Below, piece after piece: positions 1-8,283 of a stretch of 64,000 nucleotides of DNA. The stretch comes from Paraburkholderia silviterrae (GTDB lineage: Bacteria; Pseudomonadota; Gammaproteobacteria; Burkholderiales; Burkholderiaceae). A program made the translations under genes and the position numbers. The stretch's first letter is position 1; each line of letters begins with the position of its first letter. The notes below the pieces were generated by a model. That model worked only from the letters and a program-made list of their open reading frames with translations. It ran no database searches and was not told the DNA's origin. Location: contig NZ_SMRP01000035.1 of NCBI RefSeq assembly GCF_004353915.1, forward strand, positions 1-64,000. Direction: 5' to 3'.

Positions 1-104
1 CGGTATGGCCGAAGCATATCGAAGAGGCTTGCGCAATCGATGCTGGCGATCCGTTTGCAAGGGACGCCAGTTCGAATCCTAAGAAACTCTGGAGGGTAAT
101 GTGA
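1..104 (+). CDS. C-terminal tail of a DUF6708-like membrane protein (partial)
   Basis: Only the last 33 codons lie in the window; the reading frame begins at base 3 and stops at 102-104. Of these 33 residues, 27 are identical to the C-terminus of the complete gene that follows (shared VWPKHIEEAC, AGDPF and ASSNPK blocks). This is therefore the 3' end of a tandem paralogue, with 80 bases between the copies. Function is unknown. The family name is given by resemblance of the complete downstream copy and has not been verified. Whether the upstream copy is intact cannot be seen from here. Confidence 0.75.
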   Translation, partial: VWPKHIEEACAIDAGDPFARDASSNPKKLWRVM

Positions 105-184
105 GATGCCGGGCGGTGGCCGGGGCATTCAGCTTCGGTTGTGGAGCAGGTCGGGCAGAACGGACTGACACCCAAGGCTGAACG

Positions 185-1132
185 ATGGAATACACAGGTC
201 TTGTCAACAAGTTCAAGGTCAATCGTCCACTTACGGACGAAGAGCGCCGGAACCGGCTCGATCCCGCCAAGCGGCTGGAGGTTTCACCGAATTACTTCAG
301 TTCGACGATCAGAATGAATAGCCGTTACCTGGAAGTCGTGGACAAGTACTACGGCTGGAAAGGGGCACTGACGTTCGTGACAGGCGCTCTGCTGGTCGTT
401 TGCCTGGGTATGGTGTGGATCGCCGCCAATATTTTCTTCGTTGATGGATTAATGGGCAACCCCGACGATCGAACGGCCAATATGCTTCTCGGAATCGGGC
501 CGTTGTTGTTGAGCGTCACTGTGAGTTCCGCCCTCATCTGGCTCATCTTCAGGGAGTGCTTTCGCCTGACTCACTATCCGATTCGCCTGCAACGGGATCT
601 GCGGATGGTGCATGTCTTCCGGCTGGACGGAACGGTATTTTCCGTCCCGTGGGATAAGGTCTTCTTCACGCTTGGCAGGGGCAATCGGGCCTTCGGTGTT
701 CAAACGTGGGATGTGCGCGGACACGTGCTCGCCGACGATGGCGTAACCGTCGTCGAGACGTTCTGTTTTGCACTGGCCTGGCCGGAGATTAAAGGACTTC
801 ACGAGTATTGGGAATATGTCCGGCGGTATATGGAGGAAGGCCCGGAGGCGATCGCGCCTGATACGCTTGCGTATCTACCTATTGCCGATCGGCGTGAAAC
901 CTGGGGCTTCGGCCTGTTGCGGCTCGCGTTGAATCTGCCAGGTCTGACCTTTGCGCAATTGATTATGGCGCCGGCCTTTTTGCTGTTCTCGATCGGCCGA
1001 TGGTTTGCGATGCGAACCTGCCGGATTCCGGTTTGGCCGAAGCATATCGAGGAGGCATGCGTAGTCGAAGCCGGCGATCCGTTTGCAAAAGATGCCAGCT
1101 CGAATCCCAAGAACCTCTGGAAGGTGATGTGA
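185..1132 (+). CDS. DUF6708-like three-segment membrane protein, tandem paralogue
   Basis: A 315-residue protein. A charged N-terminus holds an arginine-rich stretch at residues 20-31 and a YxxxxxxYYGWKG patch at 48-60. Two hydrophobic segments follow at about 60-88 and 100-122, then a soluble region with an FRLDG element, then a third hydrophobic segment at about 252-277. The arrangement resembles Burkholderia proteins annotated DUF6708, which I recall being found near T6SS effector genes; a partner or immunity role is inference only. The 3' end of a close paralogue lies directly upstream, so the locus arose by duplication. Base composition is visibly less GC-rich than the following operon, compatible with acquired DNA. 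No strong SD precedes the ATG. Confidence 0.7.
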   Translation: MEYTGLVNKFKVNRPLTDEERRNRLDPAKRLEVSPNYFSSTIRMNSRYLEVVDKYYGWKGALTFVTGALLVVCLGMVWIAANIFFVDGLMGNPDDRTANMLLGIGPLLLSVTVSSALIWLIFRECFRLTHYPIRLQRDLRMVHVFRLDGTVFSVPWDKVFFTLGRGNRAFGVQTWDVRGHVLADDGVTVVETFCFALAWPEIKGLHEYWEYVRRYMEEGPEAIAPDTLAYLPIADRRETWGFGLLRLALNLPGLTFAQLIMAPAFLLFSIGRWFAMRTCRIPVWPKHIEEACVVEAGDPFAKDASSNPKNLWKVM

Positions 1133-1147
1133 GACTCGGCTCGGCGA

Positions 1148-1411
1148 TCAGCGATCGGAGTGAATCGTCGAGTTCGACTCGTACACGTTAGTGCAAAGCA
1201 CGCCCGAAACGGGCTTGCCGGTGGCGTCGTCGATGCCGCTATAGTGCACGCCGGTTTTCTCATTCCATTGGCATACGCCGGGGGCGGGGCCGCCGAGTTT
1301 AACGTCATGCATGGGGTATCGGTTCATTGCGGCCTGCGCGCCATCGCGGGAGATACACGCGGACAACAATAAGGCACCGCAGGCAATCACGAGAGTCGAT
1401 TTAAACAGCAT
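1148..1411 (-). CDS. Small putative lipoprotein
   Basis: An 87-residue protein starting with a short basic and hydrophobic signal (MLFKSTLVIACGALLLSAC) that ends in a convincing lipobox, LLSAC, so Cys19 is probably the lipidated residue. The mature part is about 69 residues and contains two further cysteines (in GVCQW and GVLCTN) that could form a disulphide. I do not recognise the family. It converges with the DUF6708-like gene, ending 16 bases from it. Upstream is a 169-base gap shared with the divergent sulfatase gene. A secreted inhibitor or partner of the neighbouring membrane proteins is conceivable, but nothing in the sequence shows it. Confidence 0.6.
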   Translation of the reverse strand: MLFKSTLVIACGALLLSACISRDGAQAAMNRYPMHDVKLGGPAPGVCQWNEKTGVHYSGIDDATGKPVSGVLCTNVYESNSTIHSDR

Positions 1412-1580
1412 AGCGTCCGTTAGGCGTTAATGACAGGACGACCGTGATTCAGAACCGGTCGATCATGTTAAATGCGAGTTGATTATAAGGCGGGCGAGTA
1501 AGCAAGTGACGAATTCGAATTTGGGCATGGGGCGCACGACGTTAAGATCGTCGCTCCCGTAGATCGAGCGACACACAACA

Positions 1581-3548
1581 ATGAAAACATACGCTTTGCC
1601 CTTGCATGCCTTTCGTTTCCGGATCATCTGCGCGGCGACCGCCGGCGCGCTGTCGCTTGTCTCGTGCGGCGGCGCCAGCAGCGACGCGCCAGCGCAAGCC
1701 AGCGCCACGCCACAAGCCGATGCAACGCTGAGCGCGAAGCACCCGAACATCCTGTACATCATGGCCGACGATCTCGGCTATTCCGACATTCATGCGTTCG
1801 GCGGCGAGATCAGCACGCCTAACCTTGACGCGCTGGTCGCGTCGGGCCGCATCCTGTCGAACCACCATACGGGCACGGTTTGCGCGATTACCCGCGCGAT
1901 GCTGATATCCGGCACCGATCACCATCTCGTCGGCGAGGGCACGATGGGCGTGCCGACCGACGAGCGGCGCGGACTGCCAGGCTACGAGGGCTATCTGAAC
2001 GATCGCGCATTGTCGATCGCACAACTACTGAAGGACGCCGGCTACCACACCTATATCGCAGGTAAGTGGCACCTCGGTTCGGGCATCGTCGGCAGCGCGA
2101 CGGGCAGTGGGCAGACGCCTGACCAATGGGGCTTCGAGCGCAGCTACGTCCTGCTCACCGGCGCGGCGACGAACCACTTCGCTCACGAGCCTGCGGGCTC
2201 GTCGAACTACACCGAGGACGGCCGCTATGTGCAGCCGGGTCAGCCCGGGCAGCCGGGCGGCACGGGCGGCAGCCCGGCCGTGTTCTATTCGACGAACTTC
2301 TATACGCAAAAGCTGATTGAATACATCGACTCGAACAAGAAGGACGGCAAGCCGTTCTTCGCCTATGCGGCATATACGTCGCCGCACTGGCCGCTGCAGG
2401 TCCCCGATCCTTGGCTGCATAAGTATGCGGGTGTCTACGACGCGGGTTATGACGCCATCCGCAACGCACGGATCGCGCGGCAAAAAGCGCTTGGGCTGAT
2501 CCCCGCCGACTTCAAGCCGTTCGACGGTCTGCCCGAGACGCTCACTGCCTCGCCCGCGACGCCGAACAACGGCAACGCGAATGCGAAGTACGTGAGCGCC
2601 GTGCATTCGGCCGCCGACGGCTATGGCGACTACGGCCCCGGCAAGGTGGACAAGCTGTGGTCGAGCCTGTCGCCGGCCGAACGCAAGGCGCAGGCGCGCT
2701 ACATGGAAATCTACGCGGGCATGGTCGAGAACCTCGACTACAACGTCGGCCTGCTGATCCAGCACCTGAAGGACATCGGCGAGTACGACAACACGTTCAT
2801 CATGTTCCAGTCGGACAACGGCGCGGAAGGCTGGCCGATCGATTCGGGCGCGGACCCGACGGCGACCGACACCGCGAACGCGCAGGAGCCAACGTATTCT
2901 GCGCTTGGCAGCGACAACGGCCAGCAGAATGCGCAGCGTCTGCAGTATGGGCTGCGCTGGGCCGAGGTGAGCGCGACGCCGTTCCGGCTCACGAAGGGCT
3001 ATTCGGCCGAAGGCGGCGTGTCTACGCCGACCATCGTTCATCTGCCAGGCCAGACGCAGTCTTTGCCGACGCTGCGCGCGTTCACGCACGTGACCGACAA
3101 CACTGCGACGTTTCTTGCGGTCGCGGGCGTCACGCCGCCGTCGCAGCCCGCGCCGCCGCTCGTCAACACGCTGACTGGCGTCGATCAGAACAAGGACAAG
3201 GTCGTCTACAACAACCGCTACGTGTATCCGGTTACGGGCCAGTCGCTGTTGCCGGTGCTCACGGGATCCGCGACGGGCGAGGTCCATACGGTGCCGTTCG
3301 GCGACGAGGCGTACGGCCGCGCGTACCTGCGCAGCGCCGACGGCCGCTGGAAGGCGTTGTGGACGGAGCCGCCGCTCGGTCCGCTCGACGGTCACTGGCA
3401 GCTGTACGACCTGGCGTCGGATCGCGGCGAGACGACCGATGTGTCGGCGCAGAATCCTTCGGTGATCCAGACGCTCGTCGAGCAGTGGAAGCAATACATG
3501 GGCAACGTCGGCGGCGTCGAGCCGCTGCGTCCGCGCGGCTACTACTGA
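1581..3548 (+). CDS. Arylsulfatase-type sulfatase (lipoprotein) with unusual active-site motif
   Basis: A 655-residue sulfatase of the alkaline-phosphatase superfamily that would hydrolyse sulfate esters outside the cytoplasm. The signal peptide ends in a lipobox-like LVSC at residue 29. Metal-binding DD is at 63-64, the active-site block is CAITR at 101-105, followed by GTDHH, GKWHLG at 161-166 and a later DNG motif. In canonical type I sulfatases the Cys is converted to formylglycine within CxPxR (sometimes CxAxR); here the third position is Ile (codon ATT). The block otherwise resembles the Pseudomonas AtsA group. A formylglycine-generating enzyme gene follows after 10 bases, so maturation is expected despite the odd motif. 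Length exceeds AtsA-type enzymes by roughly 100 residues. The substrate is unknown. Confidence 0.9.
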   Translation: MKTYALPLHAFRFRIICAATAGALSLVSCGGASSDAPAQASATPQADATLSAKHPNILYIMADDLGYSDIHAFGGEISTPNLDALVASGRILSNHHTGTVCAITRAMLISGTDHHLVGEGTMGVPTDERRGLPGYEGYLNDRALSIAQLLKDAGYHTYIAGKWHLGSGIVGSATGSGQTPDQWGFERSYVLLTGAATNHFAHEPAGSSNYTEDGRYVQPGQPGQPGGTGGSPAVFYSTNFYTQKLIEYIDSNKKDGKPFFAYAAYTSPHWPLQVPDPWLHKYAGVYDAGYDAIRNARIARQKALGLIPADFKPFDGLPETLTASPATPNNGNANAKYVSAVHSAADGYGDYGPGKVDKLWSSLSPAERKAQARYMEIYAGMVENLDYNVGLLIQHLKDIGEYDNTFIMFQSDNGAEGWPIDSGADPTATDTANAQEPTYSALGSDNGQQNAQRLQYGLRWAEVSATPFRLTKGYSAEGGVSTPTIVHLPGQTQSLPTLRAFTHVTDNTATFLAVAGVTPPSQPAPPLVNTLTGVDQNKDKVVYNNRYVYPVTGQSLLPVLTGSATGEVHTVPFGDEAYGRAYLRSADGRWKALWTEPPLGPLDGHWQLYDLASDRGETTDVSAQNPSVIQTLVEQWKQYMGNVGGVEPLRPRGYY

Positions 3549-3558
3549 GGATGACGAA

Positions 3559-4611
3559 ATGCGGATCTGGAAGACCGGCGCTGCAGTGGCCGCGGGCGCT
3601 GTCGCGTTGTTCGCCGCGGCGTTCGCGGTGGGCTATGCGAATCCGGCAACATCGGCGGACGGCGCTTTCGACGGTGCGAATCGTGACCGTCCGCTCGCGC
3701 CGCTCGGATCGGAGCGGCAGTGCGAGCGCTATTCGGGGCTGCCCGCGAACTGGCGCGACGACCCTAAAGCCGGCATGGTGCATCTGAGCGGCGGCGCGTT
3801 TGTATTGGGCAGCACGCAAGGCTATGCGGACGAGCGCCCGGCCGGTGGCGGCAAGACACGCGTCGGCGGCTTCTGGATCGACCAGACCGATGTGACGGTC
3901 GCGCAGTTCGCCGCGTTCGTGCAATCGACCGGCTACGTGACCGAGGCCGAGCAGCAGGGTGGCGCAGCAGTCTTTCACGTGCCCACGCGCGACGAGTTGA
4001 ATGCACGAGACCTCGCGTGGTGGGCGTGGGTGAAAGGCGCGTCGTGGCGTCATCCGCTCGGCCCGGGCAGCAACGTGGACGGGCTCGGCAACCTGCCCGT
4101 CACGCTCGTCACTCAGCGCGATGCGCTCGCGTACGTGCGCTGGCTCGGCCGCGACTTGCCGACCGAGGCCGAATGGGAATACGCGGGCAAGGCCGGCCGC
4201 GACGACGCCTCGCTCGATGCAGCGCCGCGCGATGCGCGGGGCAAGCCAGCAGCGAATTACTGGCAGGGCCCGTTTCCCGTGCTCGACACGGCCGAGGACG
4301 GTCACGCTGGGCTCGCACCCGTCGGCTGCTATGCGGCGAACGGCTTCCGCCTTTACGACATGATCGGCAACGCATGGGAATGGACCAAGGACGTGTACAC
4401 GGGCCCGCATCAGCCGCATGTGAACGGCGACACGGCAGCCGTTGCGCCGCCCACGCGGCGGCACGATACGCCGATGGTCATCAAAGGCGGCTCGTTCCTG
4501 TGCTCGCGCGACTATTGCGTGCGCTATCGCGCATCGTCGCGCGAACAGCAGGAAGCCGATCTGGGCGCATCGCATATCGGCTTTCGCACGATCCTGAGGG
4601 ACGCGTCATGA
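3559..4611 (+). CDS. Formylglycine-generating enzyme (sulfatase-modifying factor, SUMF1 family)
   Basis: A 350-residue FGE-sulfatase-domain protein. The N-terminus is a signal peptide or anchor (about 1-33), so it would be exported, as the sulfatase is. Family landmarks are a GGAFVLGS start of the domain near residue 76, WIDQTDVT, LPTEAEWEYA, a YDMIGNAWEWT block and the C-terminal GGSFLCSRDYC. Cys315 and Cys320 in that block match the paired active-site, copper-binding cysteines of true FGEs, which many SUMF-like paralogues lack. It therefore probably oxidises the sulfatase Cys101 to formylglycine. It lies 10 bases after the sulfatase and overlaps the next gene by ATGA, so the three are almost surely co-transcribed and translationally coupled. 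Confidence 0.92.
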   Translation: MRIWKTGAAVAAGAVALFAAAFAVGYANPATSADGAFDGANRDRPLAPLGSERQCERYSGLPANWRDDPKAGMVHLSGGAFVLGSTQGYADERPAGGGKTRVGGFWIDQTDVTVAQFAAFVQSTGYVTEAEQQGGAAVFHVPTRDELNARDLAWWAWVKGASWRHPLGPGSNVDGLGNLPVTLVTQRDALAYVRWLGRDLPTEAEWEYAGKAGRDDASLDAAPRDARGKPAANYWQGPFPVLDTAEDGHAGLAPVGCYAANGFRLYDMIGNAWEWTKDVYTGPHQPHVNGDTAAVAPPTRRHDTPMVIKGGSFLCSRDYCVRYRASSREQQEADLGASHIGFRTILRDAS

Positions 4612-5417
4612 AGCGTGCCGTGCATTTTGCCGCCGCATGGCTGCTGGCCGTAGCCGGCGCCGTTCATCCGGGATCGGCTGGCGCGGCCGGATCCGCCGTG
4701 CCGGTGGTGCGCGTCGGCGTGACGTGTGGCGTGCATGCGGAGATTCTCGACGAGGTGAAACGCGTCGCGGCCGCGCGCGGGCTGGACGTCGACGTCGTCG
4801 TATTCGACGACGCCTCGCGCATCGACACCGCGCTCGCTCGTGGCCGGATCGACGCGGCGAGCTTCGAGGACGCGCAACAACTCGCCGCGACGCGCACCGC
4901 GAAGGGCTATGCATTGGCGGAAGTCGCGCCGACCGTCACGCTGCCGATGGCGTTTTATTCCAGAAAGATGAGGAGTCTGAACGAATTGAGGCCTGGCATG
5001 GCGGTCGCGATTCCGGCCGACCCGCGCGGGATGTCGCGTGCACTCGTGCTTTTGCAGAACGAGACGCTGCTGACGCTGCGCGAACGAGCCGGCCTGCATG
5101 CGGCGCTGCGCGATGTGACGGGCAACCGGCTCGGGCTGAAGCTTGTCGCGCTACCTCGCGACCGGCTTTTTGCGGCGCTCGATACGGCCGCGTTTGTTGC
5201 GATCGGCAGCGAGGACGCCGCGCACATGGGGCTGCAGCCTTCGCGCGACAGTATCGGCATCGAGGATGCGCGCTCGCCGTATGCAAACGTGCTGACCGTG
5301 CGCGACGCGGATCGCGCGCAACCGTGGGTCGCGCAACTCGCCGCCGCGTATCACTCGGACGACGTCGCACGTTTCATCCTCGTGCGCTATCAGGATTCGG
5401 TGCGGCGGCCATGGTAG
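4608..5417 (+). CDS. MetQ/NlpA-family periplasmic substrate-binding protein
   Basis: A 269-residue protein beginning at the ATG that overlaps the FGE stop codon. The signal peptide (about 1-27) is cleaved after an AGA-like site with no lipobox, unlike the usual MetQ lipoproteins. Family marks are VRVGVTCG near the mature N-terminus, LRPGMAVAIPADP, an RALVLLQ segment, EDARSPYANVLTVR and a terminal AAYHSDDVARFI. The family binds methionine and related ligands for ABC import. No permease or ATPase gene lies in the window, so this is an orphan binding protein or works with distant partners. Its coupling to a sulfatase and its maturase suggests a sulfur-containing ligand, which is inference. Confidence 0.82.
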   Translation: MKRAVHFAAAWLLAVAGAVHPGSAGAAGSAVPVVRVGVTCGVHAEILDEVKRVAAARGLDVDVVVFDDASRIDTALARGRIDAASFEDAQQLAATRTAKGYALAEVAPTVTLPMAFYSRKMRSLNELRPGMAVAIPADPRGMSRALVLLQNETLLTLRERAGLHAALRDVTGNRLGLKLVALPRDRLFAALDTAAFVAIGSEDAAHMGLQPSRDSIGIEDARSPYANVLTVRDADRAQPWVAQLAAAYHSDDVARFILVRYQDSVRRPW

Positions 5418-5685
5418 GAGGTCATCCGCAGACCGGGAAAACCCTACAATCAACTTTCTGTTGCTTTACTGTATTTACGGTGGTGAGCCAGCCGGCAACC
5501 GGAAAATGCGCTTTTTCGTCATAACAATCAACGCGTCCATTTCCCATTGAGTCCATTCAGCCCAGTGAGCTTTGAAACACCGGGCAACGATTGTAGGACT
5601 ACTGAGCGCTGTCATGGTGAAGGGTGCTTTGCCGTGAGCATCCGTTCGTCCTGCTGGTTCACGCCAGATAACAGGAGTGAGTCCG

Positions 5686-6888
5686 ATGGCGACTGATCGA
5701 GCGAGCGCGTGTAGTGGCACGGGCGCGGCGCAACCCGTGCTGGAGGGTGTCGACCGGCTTCGGCAAAGCCTTCGTGGCCAGATTGTCGTACCCAGCGATG
5801 CCGGCTACGAGCAAGCGCGCAAAGTCTGGAACGGCGCCATCGACCGCCGCCCCGCGCTGATCGTCTATTGCTCCTGCTCCAGCGATGTGGTCAAGGCCGT
5901 CAATTTCGCTAGAGGAGGTCATCACGCGGTGGCTGTGCGCAGTGGTGGACATAACCTGGCAGGACTATCGGTCTGCGACGCGGGCGTGGTGATAGACCTG
6001 TCGCGGATGAAGCAGATCGATGTGGACCCCGTACGCCGTATCGCGCGCGCGCAAGCAGGGCTGACGCTGCATGAGTTCGACGAGGCGACCCAGGCTCACG
6101 GCCTCGCGACGACGATGGGCGTCAACGGCGACACAGGCATTGCCGGACTGACGCTCGGCGGCGGGTTCGGCAAGCTCGGCCGCAAATATGGGCTGGCTTG
6201 CGACAACCTGGCGGCGGTGGAGATGGTGACCGCCGACGGTGAATGTCGCCGCGCGAGCGCGACCGAAAACCCGGATCTTTTCTGGGCCGTGCGCGGAGGT
6301 GGCGGCAACTTTGGCATCGTGACCACGTTTGAATACGTGCTCCATCCCATTGGCACGCATCTTCTTGCCGGCTCGCTGGCGTACCGCTATGGCGATGCGC
6401 GGGACGCGATGCGGTTTTACGCTGCGTTTGCGCGCAGTGCGCCCGATGAGCTCAGCCTCGATCTGACCGGCCGCGTCAAGGATATCTTCAAGACTGCGAA
6501 GGGAAAATACGTCGCGCCGCTGCCGCTCGAGCAGAAGCTGCTCGAGCATCGGCACATCGAGGCAGCCTGTGTTGCCGGTGCGGGCCTCGCGATGCCGTTC
6601 GCGCTGTTGCAGCTTGCGGCCGAGGTTCGCGACGCCCTGGCCAACGGCACGTGTGACCGAGCTGCATTGACGGACGAACTCGCGGCCTTGCGCGCGCGGA
6701 TCAACGCAGCCGCCGAACGCCATGAGCAGTTGCAGTACGTTGTCGTGGTCAAGGATGTCTGGAGCGCCGAGAACGCGATGCTGACGCCGACACTGAAAAT
6801 TCGCCGCGCTGCGATCGAAGCCCGCTACCTGCGCGATGCGCAAGCGTGGTCGAAGCTGGGCAGGGCGGTGGTCTGGGAGGCGCGCTGA
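5686..6888 (+). CDS. Chimeric ORF: FAD-linked oxidase N-terminus fused to acyl-CoA synthetase C-terminus
   Basis: The ATG at 5686 has AGGAG at 5673-5677 (8-base spacing). Residues about 30-200 are a PCMH/FAD_binding_4 domain: RSGGHN (the His commonly carries covalent FAD), GVNGDTGIAGLTLGGGFG and WAVRGGGGNFGIVT. After about residue 258 the expected oxidase substrate domain and BBE segment are missing. Instead, from about residue 261 (base 6466) the sequence is TGRVKDIFKTAKGKYVAP, followed by HIEAACV, VVVKDVWSAEN and TPTLKIRR. That is the A8-A10 end of a long-chain acyl-CoA synthetase (adenylate-forming family), including the A10 lysine region. Both parts share one frame with no stop. Neither enzyme would be complete, so this is probably a deletion-fusion relic, though an expressed FAD-binding chimera is not excluded. 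Confidence 0.8.
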   Translation: MATDRASACSGTGAAQPVLEGVDRLRQSLRGQIVVPSDAGYEQARKVWNGAIDRRPALIVYCSCSSDVVKAVNFARGGHHAVAVRSGGHNLAGLSVCDAGVVIDLSRMKQIDVDPVRRIARAQAGLTLHEFDEATQAHGLATTMGVNGDTGIAGLTLGGGFGKLGRKYGLACDNLAAVEMVTADGECRRASATENPDLFWAVRGGGGNFGIVTTFEYVLHPIGTHLLAGSLAYRYGDARDAMRFYAAFARSAPDELSLDLTGRVKDIFKTAKGKYVAPLPLEQKLLEHRHIEAACVAGAGLAMPFALLQLAAEVRDALANGTCDRAALTDELAALRARINAAAERHEQLQYVVVVKDVWSAENAMLTPTLKIRRAAIEARYLRDAQAWSKLGRAVVWEAR

Positions 6889-7164
6889 CGATTTCAGCGC
6901 AGGCACGGAAGAATCCCGCATCGCGACCGCGGGCGCGCCGCCGAGCGGCACGGGCTATCGCCCGCAATCCCGTCGAACTACCGCGAATGGGGCATCAAAA
7001 AGAGGGAATTAACGTTATTGACCATTTTTAAGATTCACTTAAGAAATCTTCCTTAGCCTCGAGCCTTTCGCCCATCGGCGCTGCAATGGCGCCGGTGTCT
7101 CTACGAAAGCGGCGTGTTGCGCGCGGCTTTCTGCCAGCCAGCCGTACCCGATCCGTATCAGTAG

Positions 7165-8238
7165 ATGCCCAAATTCGTATCGACGACCTCACAGGGAGTC
7201 GCGGGTAGAGCGATGCTCGTTGCCGCACTCAGCACCGCCTGCACGGCGTGGCTCTCGCACGAGATGCCCAGACCCGGCGCCGAGATTTCGCTGCACGCTT
7301 CCGAAGATATCCCCGAGCGCGGCGCGCGCGACAGCGCCCCCAGCATCGTCACGCCTGCCTCCGCGCGCGCTGTTGCGGCGATTCCCGCTTATCGCGTCGA
7401 GACCGCTCAGGTCACGCAGAGCTTTTCGGCCACGGCAAGCCAGTTGGGCGTGGACGCCGCCGCGACCGCGAAGCTCGCCCGCGCGCTCGCGGGGCGGCTC
7501 AACATGCGGCGCGATCTGCAGCCCGGCAGCGAGGTGCGCCTCGTGTTCCGCAACGGCGCGGCGAACGCCGCCGGCACGCAGGCCAGCGCGCCTGCCGGGC
7601 CGGCTGGCGCCTCGGGAACTGCCGCCCTTGCCGCAACGTCCGCTTCCTCCAACGCGCCCGTCGCGATGCGAATTTCCACCGGCAACGATTCGCACGACCT
7701 GTTCCTCTACCGCAATCTCGACGGCAAGGCGTTCTACTACAGCGCCGACGGCCAGCCCGCGGCGCCGTCTTTCCTCCGTTATCCGCTCGACTACACACGC
7801 GTTTCCTCGGACTTCTCGCCGAACCGGTTCGACCCCGTCACGCACCGCTGGGCCGCGCACGAGGGCGTCGATTTCGCCGCGCCCGTGGGCACGCCCGTGC
7901 ACGCGACCGCGCAGGGCACGGTGACGTTCGCGGGCTGGCAGACGGGCTATGGCCGCGTCGTCAAGATCAAGAATTTCGGCGAATTTTCCACGACCTTCGC
8001 GCATCTCTCGCGGTTCGCGAAGACGCTGCGCGTGGGCAGCGAGGTGCGCCAGGGGCAGGTGATCGGGTATGTGGGCAAGACGGGCTGGGCGACCGGGCCG
8101 CATCTACACTACGAGGTGCATGTGGACCACGTGCCGGAGGATCCGCTCACGGTCGAGCTGCCGATCCGCACGGCCTTGAACGGCGCGGACATGGAGCGTT
8201 TCGCGCAACAGGTCCAGCAGATCACGCCGATGCTGTGA
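7165..8238 (+). CDS. M23-family peptidoglycan endopeptidase
   Basis: A 357-residue secreted or membrane-anchored zinc metallopeptidase. A hydrophobic stretch near residues 14-30 could be a signal. Residues about 70-130 resemble the OapA/LysM-like linker that precedes M23 domains in MepM/NlpD-type proteins. The LytM/M23 domain spans about 200-345. The zinc ligands are visible as HEGVD (His232, Asp236) and HLH (His313, His315), with His280 in FAHLS; the domain is therefore catalytically complete, unlike degenerate NlpD/EnvC activators. It probably cleaves peptide cross-links in the cell wall. It is monocistronic and convergent with the LysR gene. The start is uncertain; an in-frame ATG at 7213 is possible. 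Confidence 0.88.
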   Translation: MPKFVSTTSQGVAGRAMLVAALSTACTAWLSHEMPRPGAEISLHASEDIPERGARDSAPSIVTPASARAVAAIPAYRVETAQVTQSFSATASQLGVDAAATAKLARALAGRLNMRRDLQPGSEVRLVFRNGAANAAGTQASAPAGPAGASGTAALAATSASSNAPVAMRISTGNDSHDLFLYRNLDGKAFYYSADGQPAAPSFLRYPLDYTRVSSDFSPNRFDPVTHRWAAHEGVDFAAPVGTPVHATAQGTVTFAGWQTGYGRVVKIKNFGEFSTTFAHLSRFAKTLRVGSEVRQGQVIGYVGKTGWATGPHLHYEVHVDHVPEDPLTVELPIRTALNGADMERFAQQVQQITPML

Positions 8239-8283
8239 GCGCCGGGCGAACGCGATGCGTGCGCGTAGTGGAGTAGCGCAACG

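Noticed and set aside
2025..3494. 489-residue open frame opposite the sulfatase
   Set aside because: Arg-rich low-complexity translation typical of the antisense of GC-rich coding DNA; the sulfatase on the other strand has clear family motifs.
5686..6888. Frameshift within the oxidase gene as explanation of its odd C-terminus
   Set aside because: Both halves are in the same frame and the C-terminal part matches another protein family, so a fusion explains it better.
7030..7050. AAGATT/AATCTT inverted repeat before the M23 peptidase gene
   Set aside because: Only six pairs of low GC content in a short AT-rich stretch; too weak to call a terminator or operator.
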